A DNA stretch of 6,985 nt, from NCBI RefSeq assembly GCF_959020145.1, contig NZ_CAUEQY010000048.1:1-6985 (forward strand), written 5' to 3'. The translations under genes and the position numbers were made by a program. Positions within the stretch are counted from its first letter, which is position 1. Each line of letters starts with the position of its first letter. Under the pieces are notes generated by a model that saw only the letters and a program-made list of their open reading frames with translations, was not told the DNA's origin and did no database searches. Source of the DNA: an uncultured Bifidobacterium sp. Its GTDB lineage: Bacteria; Actinomycetota; Actinomycetes; Actinomycetales; Bifidobacteriaceae. Below, in pieces: positions 1-4,949 of this stretch.

Positions 1-134
1 ACACCCGCGTCCAAACCGGCATGAATCGTACGAATCGCGGTATCGCGATCCGGGCGTCCCTCAATCGCCAAAGCCATCGTTCCCATACCAAGCCGAGGAA
101 TCGTAAATCCTGCCAATTCACCGTTCATCATCAT
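1..134 (-). CDS. Aldo/keto reductase, N-terminal fragment (runs off left edge)
   Basis: Reading the minus strand from 134 gives 44 complete codons beginning MMMNGELAGFTIPRLGMGTM and ending near HAGLDAGV at the window edge. The IPRLGMGTM segment followed by an acidic/Arg stretch and AxxxGLDAGV matches the first beta strand and helix of the aldo/keto reductase TIM barrel, where the next expected motif (DTAxxYG with the catalytic Asp and Tyr) lies outside the window. Such enzymes are cytosolic NADPH-dependent carbonyl reductases. Three consecutive ATG codons (134, 131, 128) are possible starts. A purine-rich AAGGAAGGGG (138-147) sits just upstream and best fits the second or third. The gene diverges from the thiamine unit across about 110 bp. 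Its substrate cannot be judged, and a link to thiamine metabolism is not shown. Family assignment is fairly sure from a short stretch only. Confidence 0.75.
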   Translation of the reverse strand, partial: MMMNGELAGFTIPRLGMGTMALAIEGRPDRDTAIRTIHAGLDAG

Positions 135-242
135 CTTCCCCTTCCTTGCAAGCACGCTGCCGATTCACACATGTTCACATCAAGACTAACCCAACGTGAA
201 CCGGCGCAAGCTTGTCGGGCGCGTGCGCGAAGATAAAAACAC

Positions 243-332
243 AACCGAACGGGAGCCGAAAGGCTGAGAGGGAGCTCATAGAGCTTCGACCGAGGACTTG
301 ATGCGGGTAATGCCGCCGTAAGGAGACGGGTT
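243..332 (+). promoter_or_regulatory. TPP (THI-box) riboswitch
   Basis: The conserved THI-box elements are present in order. A small hairpin AGCC-GAAA-GGCT (254-265) runs into CTGAGA (264-269), then an optional side stem AGCTC-ATA-GAGCT (273-285). The second conserved block follows: TTGATGCGGGTAAT (298-311), closed by GCGG/CCGC, and then CGTAAGGA (317-324). AACCG (243-247) can pair with CGGGTT (327-332) as the closing P1 helix with one bulged G. In this RNA family thiamine pyrophosphate binds and lowers expression of thiamine genes. The adjacent thiS-thiF-thiG unit fits that role. The optional stem and the CGTAAGGA variant are slightly off the common CGTAGGGA form. Confidence 0.93.
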
Positions 333-336
333 GTTC

Positions 337-384
337 GCGCCGCGAGGCGCATCTCATTTCCGTTCGCGATAACCGAATATCGCG
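337..384 (+). promoter_or_regulatory. Thi leader hairpins (riboswitch expression platform)
   Basis: Two perfect inverted repeats follow the aptamer. GCGCC-GCGA-GGCGC (337-350) is a 5-bp stem closed by a GNRA-type GCGA tetraloop. CGCGATA (365-371) pairs with TATCGCG (378-384) across a 6-nt loop. AACCGAA at 371-377, overlapping the 5' arm and loop of the second hairpin, repeats the 5' strand of the aptamer P1 helix (243-249), so it could offer an alternative partner for the P1 3' strand at 327-332. The switching mechanism is inferred. Only the inverted and duplicated sequences are seen. Confidence 0.5.
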
Positions 385-417
385 TGATTAGGGTCACGGA
401 GGGGCGCACCACCTCAT

Positions 418-447
418 AGGGTACGGTTCCTTCGGCGACCCTTTTTT
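418..447 (+). terminator. Candidate riboswitch-controlled transcription terminator
   Basis: AGGGT (418-422) pairs with ACCCT (438-442), enclosing a small CC-TTC-GG mini-stem. It is followed directly by a six-T run (442-447). It lies about 85 bp beyond the TPP aptamer and 240 bp before thiS, the place expected for a ligand-dependent terminator. The outer stem is short with an internal loop, so strength is uncertain. A second TAGGGT copy (389-394) upstream, extended by C at 395, could pair with GACCCT (437-442) instead. Confidence 0.5.
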
Positions 448-462
448 CGTACCAACCTTGAG

Positions 463-639
463 TGCCCGATTCTGCAGAAACGGACGCACAAGCGGCTCGA
501 ACAAGCGTCTACGTGTCCGATTCACCAGAAACGGACATTCGTGGACTGAAATAGATGCCGTGCGTGTCCGATTCTGCAGAATCGGACATTTAAAGACCAA
601 CAATGAACCTCCGGATGTCCGATTCACCAGAAACGGACA
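463..639 (+). repeat. Four-unit array of 24-bp dyad repeats, 51-bp period (array 1)
   Basis: Units lie at 463-486, 514-537, 565-588 and 616-639, exactly 51 bp apart, with 27-bp spacers of unrelated sequence. Each unit is TGTCCGATTC, a 4-nt centre, then GAAACGGACA. The centre alternates TGCA, ACCA, TGCA, ACCA. The third unit has GAATCGGACA and is a perfect 24-bp palindrome. The others carry one A-A mismatch in the arms, and the first has two further changes (C at 465, G at 486). As RNA each unit could fold into a stem of about 10 bp with a tetraloop. The array lies inside the thi leader, after the candidate terminator and 49 bp before thiS. No cas gene is present. A related array occurs at 4747-4923 in the same plus-strand orientation. 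Confidence 0.9.
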
Positions 640-688
640 TTTGGAGTGCAGGAAGCATGTGTCACGACAGACACAGAAGGGAACCGCA

Positions 689-883
689 ATGATCATCAAC
701 GGTAAGGAAGAGAACATCGCCACGCCGATCACCGTGGCCGAACTGATCGAAAGCAAGGGCCTGCGCGCCGACCGCGTGGCTGTCGAGCTCAATGGTGAGA
801 TCGTGCCTCGCACCCAGCGTGCGCAGACGCAGCTCAAGGGCACCGATACGTTGGAAATCGTCACGTTCGTGCAGGGCGGCTGA
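689..883 (+). CDS. thiS: Sulfur carrier protein ThiS
   Basis: A 64-residue ubiquitin-like protein beginning MIINGKEENIATPITVAELI and ending IVTFVQGG. The C-terminal Gly-Gly is the hallmark of ThiS: it is adenylated by ThiF and converted to a thiocarboxylate that donates sulfur to ThiG for thiazole formation. The N-terminal IxxNGK strand, the VAELI helix, and the RVAVELNGEIVPR and DTLEIVTFVQGG segments match the family, and the length is typical (about 65 residues). The reading frame stays open upstream through the repeat array to about 458. The start at 689 is chosen because the homologous N-terminus begins there and GAAGGGA (676-682) sits a few bases upstream. It is the first gene after the TPP riboswitch and is followed by thiF after 127 bp. 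Confidence 0.95.
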   Translation: MIINGKEENIATPITVAELIESKGLRADRVAVELNGEIVPRTQRAQTQLKGTDTLEIVTFVQGG

Positions 884-897
884 ACCACTTTCAAAAT

Positions 898-944
898 TTC
901 TTGCGATTACGACCGGCACAATGCACGCGTAACAATCGCAAGAA
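898..944 (+). other. Intercistronic hairpin between thiS and thiF
   Basis: TTCTTGCGATT (898-908) and AATCGCAAGAA (934-944) are perfect 11-bp inverted arms 15 bp after the thiS stop. ACG (909-911) can extend the stem with CGT (928-930), leaving a 3-nt bulge. No T-run follows: the next bases are A/C-rich (945-1010). It is therefore more likely an mRNA-stability or processing element, or a partial attenuator, than a simple terminator. The role is inferred. Confidence 0.65.
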
Positions 945-1010
945 CATACAAAACACAACCAACCCGGCAAAAACAACGCACGAACGGAAAACGAGAATAC
1001 GAGAACAACC

Positions 1011-1724
1011 ATGACTTTTGAACCATCCGCATCGCAGGCGCAGATCGACGCCCGCCAGCACGCTTTCGACAACCAGCCCGACCCGACCACGCTCGTCAGC
1101 CGCGAAGAAATCCGTGCGGCCCTGCTCGACCGTCATACCGCAGCCACGCAAGACAAGCTCGACGCGGCGCACGTGGCCATTTGCGGCTGCGGCGGCCTCG
1201 GATCGACGATTGCGGTGGCGTTGACCCGCATTGGCGTCGGCCACCTGCATTTGATTGATTTTGATCGCGTGGATATGACGAATCTGAATCGTCAGCAGTA
1301 TTTTTTGAAGGATCTTGGGCAGTACAAGACGGAAGCATTGCGCAGTAACTTGCGTCAGATCAATCCTTTTATCGATATCACCATCGATACCGTGAAAGTG
1401 ACCGACGAGAACGTGCCGACGCTGTTCGACAATGAGGATATTATTTGCGAAGCGTTCGACGTGCCGGAAAACAAGACGATGCTGGTGAATGCCGTGCTTG
1501 AGAATCTGCCGGACAAGAAGCTGGTGAGCGCTTCTGGAATGGCGGGATTCCGCAGTTCCAATTTGGTGAATACTCGTCGCGTTTCGAAGAATTTCTACTT
1601 CTGCGGCGATGGCGAAACCGCTCCGGTGCCGGGCGCTGGTCTGATGGCACCGCGCGTGGGTGTGGTCGCCTGCCATGAAGCCAATATGATCACTCGCTTG
1701 ATTCTCGGCGAAGAAGACGCCTGA
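1011..1724 (+). CDS. thiF: ThiS adenylyltransferase, ThiF family (short type)
   Basis: A 237-residue E1-like enzyme. After an N-terminal helical segment (about 1-52), the Rossmann nucleotide-binding motif CGCGGLGS lies at 58-65, followed by LIDFDRVDMTNLNRQQYF (81-98), whose Asp and Asn-Leu-Asn-Arg-Gln residues are the ATP-binding signature of ThiF/MoeB/E1 proteins. EAFDVPENK (147-155) occupies the place of the family's D-x-DN segment. The role is to adenylate the ThiS C-terminus. The five cysteines (58, 60, 146, 198, 221) include no CxxC pair, so the structural zinc site of E. coli ThiF and MoeB is missing. This fits the shorter second ThiF subfamily found in anaerobic Gram-positives. The start at 1011 has only a weak purine stretch (ACGAGAATACGAGA, 991-1004) upstream. 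It lies between thiS and thiG, which supports ThiF over MoeB. Confidence 0.9.
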   Translation: MTFEPSASQAQIDARQHAFDNQPDPTTLVSREEIRAALLDRHTAATQDKLDAAHVAICGCGGLGSTIAVALTRIGVGHLHLIDFDRVDMTNLNRQQYFLKDLGQYKTEALRSNLRQINPFIDITIDTVKVTDENVPTLFDNEDIICEAFDVPENKTMLVNAVLENLPDKKLVSASGMAGFRSSNLVNTRRVSKNFYFCGDGETAPVPGAGLMAPRVGVVACHEANMITRLILGEEDA

Positions 1725-1806
1725 CAGCGAAACGCAAACACAAACGCAATTGCAATCGCAAATCGCAACGAATGACACAACACTAATCGCATAGTAAGGA
1801 TTAACC

Positions 1807-2721
1807 ATGAGCACCGAAAACACGATCACCACCGCGGAAAAAGACTTCGCGGCGGCACCGAACGCCACGCTCGACGAGCTGGTCGGCACCACCACGAACA
1901 CCGCACTGCTGCCGGAACCGGATGCGCACGCGTATGACGAAATCGCCACCAGCGACGCCGATCCGTTGATCCTCGGCGGACACAAGTTCACGAGCCGCTT
2001 CATTCTCGGTTCCGGCCGCTACGATCTGAACCTCATCAAGGCGACCATTGAGAACGCGGGCACGCAGATCGTCACCATGGCGTTGCGTCGCTGCCGTACC
2101 ACCGAAAACAATCTGCTCGATTACATTCCGAAAGGCATCACCATGCTGCCGAACACGTCCGGCGCACGCAATGCCGAGGAAGCGGTGCGTATTGCACGTC
2201 TCGCCCGCGAAGTGTGCCAGACGGACTTCGTGAAGGTGGAGATCGAACATGAGGCGAAGTATCTGCTGCCCGACAATGAGGAAACCATCAAAGCCACGAA
2301 ACAGCTGGCAAAAGAAGGCTTCGTGGTCATGCCGTACATGTTCCCCGATCCGATTGCGGCGAAGCGTCTTGAAGACGCGGGTGCGGCTTGCGTAATGCCG
2401 CTCGGCGCGATGATCGGCTCGAATAAGGGTCTGCGTGCACGCGATTTCATTGAAGTGATCATCAAGAACTCTAATGTTCCGGTGATCATCGACGCTGGTA
2501 TTGGCCGTCCGAGCCAGGCTGCGGAAGCCATGGAAATGGGCGCGGACGCGGTGATGGCATACACGGCCATCGCTTCCGCCGGCAATATTCCGCTGATGGC
2601 ACGCGCGTTCAAGAAGGCGATCGAAGCGGGTCGTGAAGCGTATTTGTCTGGCTTGGGCAAGGTTACGGAAGATCATGCCGTGCCGTCCAGCCCGACGAAC
2701 GAGGCCGACTACATCGGCTGA
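1807..2721 (+). CDS. thiG: Thiazole synthase ThiG, with N-terminal extension
   Basis: This 304-residue TIM-barrel enzyme condenses deoxyxylulose 5-phosphate, dehydroglycine and sulfur from the ThiS thiocarboxylate into the thiazole phosphate of thiamine. Family landmarks are FILGSGRYD (65-73), MLPNTSGARNAEEAVRIARL (113-132), DFVKVEIE with the likely Schiff-base Lys143, KYLLPD (151-156), EGFVVMPY (170-177), MPLGAMIGSNKGL (197-209), VIIDAGIGRPSQAAEAMEMG (226-245) and MARAFKKAIEAGREAYL (264-280). ThiG proteins are usually about 250-260 residues. Here about 50 extra polar, Thr/Asp/Glu-rich residues precede the barrel. The ATG at 1807 has a strong AAGGA (1797-1801) upstream. An internal TTG at residue 54 would give a canonical-length protein but has no visible ribosome site. 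It is last in the unit, 82 bp after thiF. Confidence 0.95.
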   Translation: MSTENTITTAEKDFAAAPNATLDELVGTTTNTALLPEPDAHAYDEIATSDADPLILGGHKFTSRFILGSGRYDLNLIKATIENAGTQIVTMALRRCRTTENNLLDYIPKGITMLPNTSGARNAEEAVRIARLAREVCQTDFVKVEIEHEAKYLLPDNEETIKATKQLAKEGFVVMPYMFPDPIAAKRLEDAGAACVMPLGAMIGSNKGLRARDFIEVIIKNSNVPVIIDAGIGRPSQAAEAMEMGADAVMAYTAIASAGNIPLMARAFKKAIEAGREAYLSGLGKVTEDHAVPSSPTNEADYIG

Positions 2722-2767
2722 TTTGCGCTGGATCCCGTAATGGGGATTCGCACAAAGACCATGCTGA

Positions 2768-2820
2768 AAGGGGCGTTTGCCGAACGTACGTGATGCACTC
2801 ACGTTCGGCAAACGCCCCTT
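2768..2820. terminator. Bidirectional hairpin between convergent thiG and permease
   Basis: Perfect 20-nt inverted arms at 2768-2787 and 2801-2820 (core GGGGCGTTTGCCGAACG) enclose a 13-nt loop. It sits 46 bp after the thiG stop and 27 bp beyond the stop of the convergent permease gene, so it can end both transcripts. There is no clear T-run on either side, but the stem is very long and GC-rich. ACGTGA (2788-2793) can alternatively pair with TCACGT (2799-2804). Confidence 0.8.
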
Positions 2821-2847
2821 ACTTGTATCCTGCGTTACCTGCAAACG

Positions 2848-4362
2848 TTACTGCTGCAAGGCTTCCTTAAGATCGCGATTCTGGAATCGTTCGTGTAGCA
2901 GGCAATATCCGCCAAACGCAACCAGCCAAATCAGACCGGCAATCGCAGAACCAATCGTGTCCGTCGACAGGAACAACGTGACATACACGAGCACAAAGAA
3001 CGTGATCGCAATCCAATCAAACACCTGCCAAGCGGGCATGACGAAACCGTCCGGTAGAAAATCGCTGCTCTGACGATACCTGTGGTGGGCGAGCATCGTC
3101 AGCACGTAAATGAAAATCACCACAGCGCTGGCGGCCGAAGCGAATAGCACGAACGCGCCGGAAATACCCGGAATCGCGTTGATGATCGGGGAGAACAGAA
3201 TCATGCAACCCGAAGCGACGATCGCCTTCGCAGGCACCTTGTGGTCGGAAACCTCAGCCAAACGCGCCATCGCAGGCGACTCGGAATCCGAAGCAAGCTG
3301 ATACAAGTGACGACCGGCCGAATAAATCAGCGAATTCAACGCCGACGCGGCAGCCGTAATCACCACGAAGAACACCAGGGCGGCGGCCCAATCAAGACCC
3401 GCATATTTGAACACCATGATGAACGGCGAACCGAACGAGCCATCGGAATTCTCGTGAAAGTTACGCCAGGGCACAATAGCCATGATCGCGATCAGCGCGC
3501 CCACGTAGAAGATCAGAATACGCATGATCAGCTCGTTCACCGCCTTCGGCAGCACCTCGCGCGGATTCTGCGTTTCCGACACCGTGACACCCACGAATTC
3601 GATGAGCTGGTAGGCGAAAAACACCATTTGGAAGCTCATGAAGAAGTTCATCCAACCGTTCGGCGCGAGCTGGAAGCCGTCGGTGATATTCGTAAGGCTC
3701 ACCGTGGCACCCGACACCGTGCCGTCCACGCCTTCGATGTGCGTGGCGGGGTAGCTGAAGCCGATGATCAGCATCACGATGGCGGTGACGATCAGACCGA
3801 CGATCAGCGTGATCTTGATCATGGAGAACCAGAATTCCGCCTCGCCGAACACTTTCACCGCAATCAGATTGATGCCGGTGAGCGCTACGAGGAAGCACAG
3901 TTCGATCAACCACTTCCACGAGTTCAGGTCTATGCCGAATGTGCCGAAGAACGTTACGAAATATGTGCTTACGGCGGTGATTTCGGTCATGCCGGTCAGA
4001 ATGAGCACGATCCAATACGTCCAGCCGGCGAACTTGCCCCACCCGCGGCCGAGATAGCGCGTGATGAAGTTGATGAACGTGTGCTGGCTAGGATCGCTGT
4101 ACATCATTTCGCCGATGGCACGCATCAGCAGGAACATAATCAGGCCAACGCCGATATACACGAAAATGATGCTCGGGCCGGTCAGTGCGATCGACTTGCC
4201 GGAGCCTAGGAACAGGCCGGTGCCGATGGTGCCGCCGATGGCGATGAACTGGACATGGCGGTTTTTCAGGCCTCGCTCCATTTCATTGCTTTGGTCGAGG
4301 CTTTCGACGGATTTGATGTGCGCGGCGCTTGAGCCCGCGGAATTGGTGTTCTCGGAAGTCAT
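2848..4362 (-). CDS. Amino acid permease, APC superfamily, CycA-like
   Basis: A 504-residue integral membrane transporter of the amino acid/polyamine/organocation superfamily, AAT family. After a polar cytoplasmic N-terminus it has ERGLKNRHVQFIAIGGTIGTGLFLGSG, the conserved first-helix signature. SIALTGPSIIFVY, FAGWTYWIVLILTGMTEI, VFGEAEFWFSMIKI and VSETQNPREVLPKAVN follow, at positions matching E. coli CycA (D-serine/D-alanine/glycine transporter), to which it reads as most similar. About 12 hydrophobic segments are visible, ending in a short polar tail (HERFQNRDLKEALQQ). Substrate cannot be set from sequence alone: other AAT members carry lysine, asparagine, phenylalanine or proline. The frame opens upstream to a GTG at 4425. 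The ATG at 4362 is preferred because the extra 21 residues are Lys/Ser/Gly-rich and unlike the family, and because AGGGTAGTGA lies just upstream. It stands alone, convergent with thiG. Confidence 0.92.
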   Translation of the reverse strand: MTSENTNSAGSSAAHIKSVESLDQSNEMERGLKNRHVQFIAIGGTIGTGLFLGSGKSIALTGPSIIFVYIGVGLIMFLLMRAIGEMMYSDPSQHTFINFITRYLGRGWGKFAGWTYWIVLILTGMTEITAVSTYFVTFFGTFGIDLNSWKWLIELCFLVALTGINLIAVKVFGEAEFWFSMIKITLIVGLIVTAIVMLIIGFSYPATHIEGVDGTVSGATVSLTNITDGFQLAPNGWMNFFMSFQMVFFAYQLIEFVGVTVSETQNPREVLPKAVNELIMRILIFYVGALIAIMAIVPWRNFHENSDGSFGSPFIMVFKYAGLDWAAALVFFVVITAAASALNSLIYSAGRHLYQLASDSESPAMARLAEVSDHKVPAKAIVASGCMILFSPIINAIPGISGAFVLFASAASAVVIFIYVLTMLAHHRYRQSSDFLPDGFVMPAWQVFDWIAITFFVLVYVTLFLSTDTIGSAIAGLIWLVAFGGYCLLHERFQNRDLKEALQQ

Positions 4363-4530
4363 AATGTTCACTACCCTACCCCGCGAACCGCACATTGCGC
4401 CCGCCGAAGCTTTGTTTTTGGGCACGTACGCAGATTTTGCGGCACTGGCGCATCCCGTTTGTGGTCAACCGTGCCCAGCCGACCACCTTATTCCCGTATT
4501 TTCGCCTCGCCATACCCCCTGCCGCCCTAT
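4363..4530. other. Upstream region of the permease, no gene seen
   Basis: This stretch holds the permease leader. On the minus strand TTGACC (4472-4477) could be a -35 element, but no convincing -10 lies at the right distance, so no promoter is claimed. GGTCAACC (4472-4479) also appears as its complement GGTTGACC at 4557-4564 within the repeat region. Nothing else is recognised. Confidence 0.4.
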
Positions 4531-4615
4531 CTCGCCTATATATGGCAGATTCACGAGGTTGACCGCTACTTTCTCGCTTACATATGGCACTTGCTCACGG
4601 CAAAACACCACTTAA

Positions 4616-4623
4616 GGGGGGGG
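4616..4623 (+). repeat. Homopolymer run of eight G
   Basis: Eight consecutive G residues lie in the centre of the inverted-repeat block, outside any supported gene. Such runs are prone to length change by slippage and to sequencing error. Confidence 0.9.
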
Positions 4624-4673
4624 TACGTTTTGGGCGTATTTCCGCAGGCTGACTGCCATATATAAGCGAAATG

Positions 4674-4690
4674 GCTCATGACGCATGAGC
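4674..4690. repeat. Short perfect palindrome GCTCATG-ACG-CATGAGC
   Basis: Seven-base perfect inverted arms with a 3-nt loop occupy the 22-bp spacer between the two inverted copies of the 42-bp-period family. Around it, TGGGCGTAT (4631-4639) and ATACGCCCA (4711-4719) form a further 9-bp inverted pair enclosing copies three and four. It could be an operator or a small RNA hairpin. There is no T-run. Confidence 0.7.
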
Positions 4691-4746
4691 AAATCTGCCA
4701 TATAAGTGAGATACGCCCAACTGTCCGACACAAATCGCGCCTCGCT

Positions 4747-4923
4747 TGTCTGATTCTGCAGAAACGGACATCCACAGCACACTTTCAGTACTCCAGTTGT
4801 CCGATTCTGGAGAAACGGACATCCGCAACGCACGTTCGCCGCATTACTTGTCCGATTCACCAGAAACGGACAACTGAGACCCGTTTTTGCCTGTGTACTT
4901 GTCCGATTCTGCAGAATCAGACA
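4747..4923 (+). repeat. Four-unit array of 24-bp dyad repeats, 51-bp period (array 2)
   Basis: Units at 4747-4770, 4798-4821, 4849-4872 and 4900-4923 share the consensus of array 1, and the period is again exactly 51 bp with 27-bp spacers. Centres are TGCA, TGGA, ACCA and TGCA. The fourth unit has GAATCAGACA as its right arm and the first has TGTCTG on the left. A remnant-like TGTCCGACA lies at 4722-4730. The first and second spacers are alike (15 of 27 positions, 12 of the first 16), which points to tandem duplication of a 51-bp unit. The array starts 27 bp beyond the stop of the HTH gene on its downstream side. No cas genes are seen. Confidence 0.9.
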
Positions 4924-4949
4924 CTTACGCGGCATAACGATGGTCTGGG

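Larger units (their letters stand above)
4531..4710. repeat. Second repeat family: two direct and two inverted 20-bp copies, 42-bp period
   Basis: Plus-strand copies are CTCGCCTATATATGGCAGAT (4531-4550) and CTCGCTTACATATGGCACTT (4573-4592). Inverted copies are at 4651-4670 and 4693-4710, the last lacking two bases. In each pair the copies are 42 bp apart with a 22-bp spacer, so the block has near mirror symmetry around a 58-bp centre (4593-4650). The two inner and two outer copies could pair to make a cruciform, or an RNA stem with a symmetric internal loop. Spacer sequences do not match. The AT-rich TATATATGGCA core stands out in a GC-rich genome. Shadow translations give LAYIWQ-type peptides, but no start signal supports a gene. 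Function unknown. Confidence 0.8.

Noticed and set aside
458..688. N-terminally extended thiS reading through array 1
   Set aside because: The frame is open, but the extension is repeat-derived, and thiS has its own ATG with a ribosome site at the homologous position.
394..894. Minus-strand open frame through array 1 giving CPFLVNRT-type peptide repeats
   Set aside because: The period of 51 is a multiple of three, so several frames on both strands stay open. It runs antisense through all of thiS, and spacers show no protein-level conservation.
891..2844. Long minus-strand frames opposite thiF and thiG
   Set aside because: They are antisense to well-recognised thi genes and show His/Arg-rich shadow composition.
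3241..4209. Plus-strand 322-residue frame rich in Asp, His and Arg
   Set aside because: Antisense shadow of the permease, with composition typical of a complement of hydrophobic codons and no recognisable domain.
2848..4425. Permease starting at GTG 4425
   Set aside because: The added residues are not like the family. The ATG at 4362 gives a normal-length permease with a plausible ribosome site.
4557..4590. Plus-strand promoter (TTGACC with a downstream TATA-like stretch)
   Set aside because: The spacing to TACATA is too short, no plus-strand gene follows, and the AT-rich stretch is explained by the 42-bp-period repeat.
463..4923. CRISPR arrays (24-bp repeats, 27-bp spacers, two loci)
   Set aside because: No cas genes in the window, repeats vary at the centre and arms within each array, only four units each, and two spacers of array 2 are related to each other. 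Periodic dyad repeats fit better, although a spacer search would be needed to close the question.
4612..4935. Minus-strand hypothetical protein over array 2 with CPFLQNRT repeats
   Set aside because: No convincing ribosome site. The plus strand is equally open over the same repeats, and the sequence is explained by the 51-bp-period DNA repeat.
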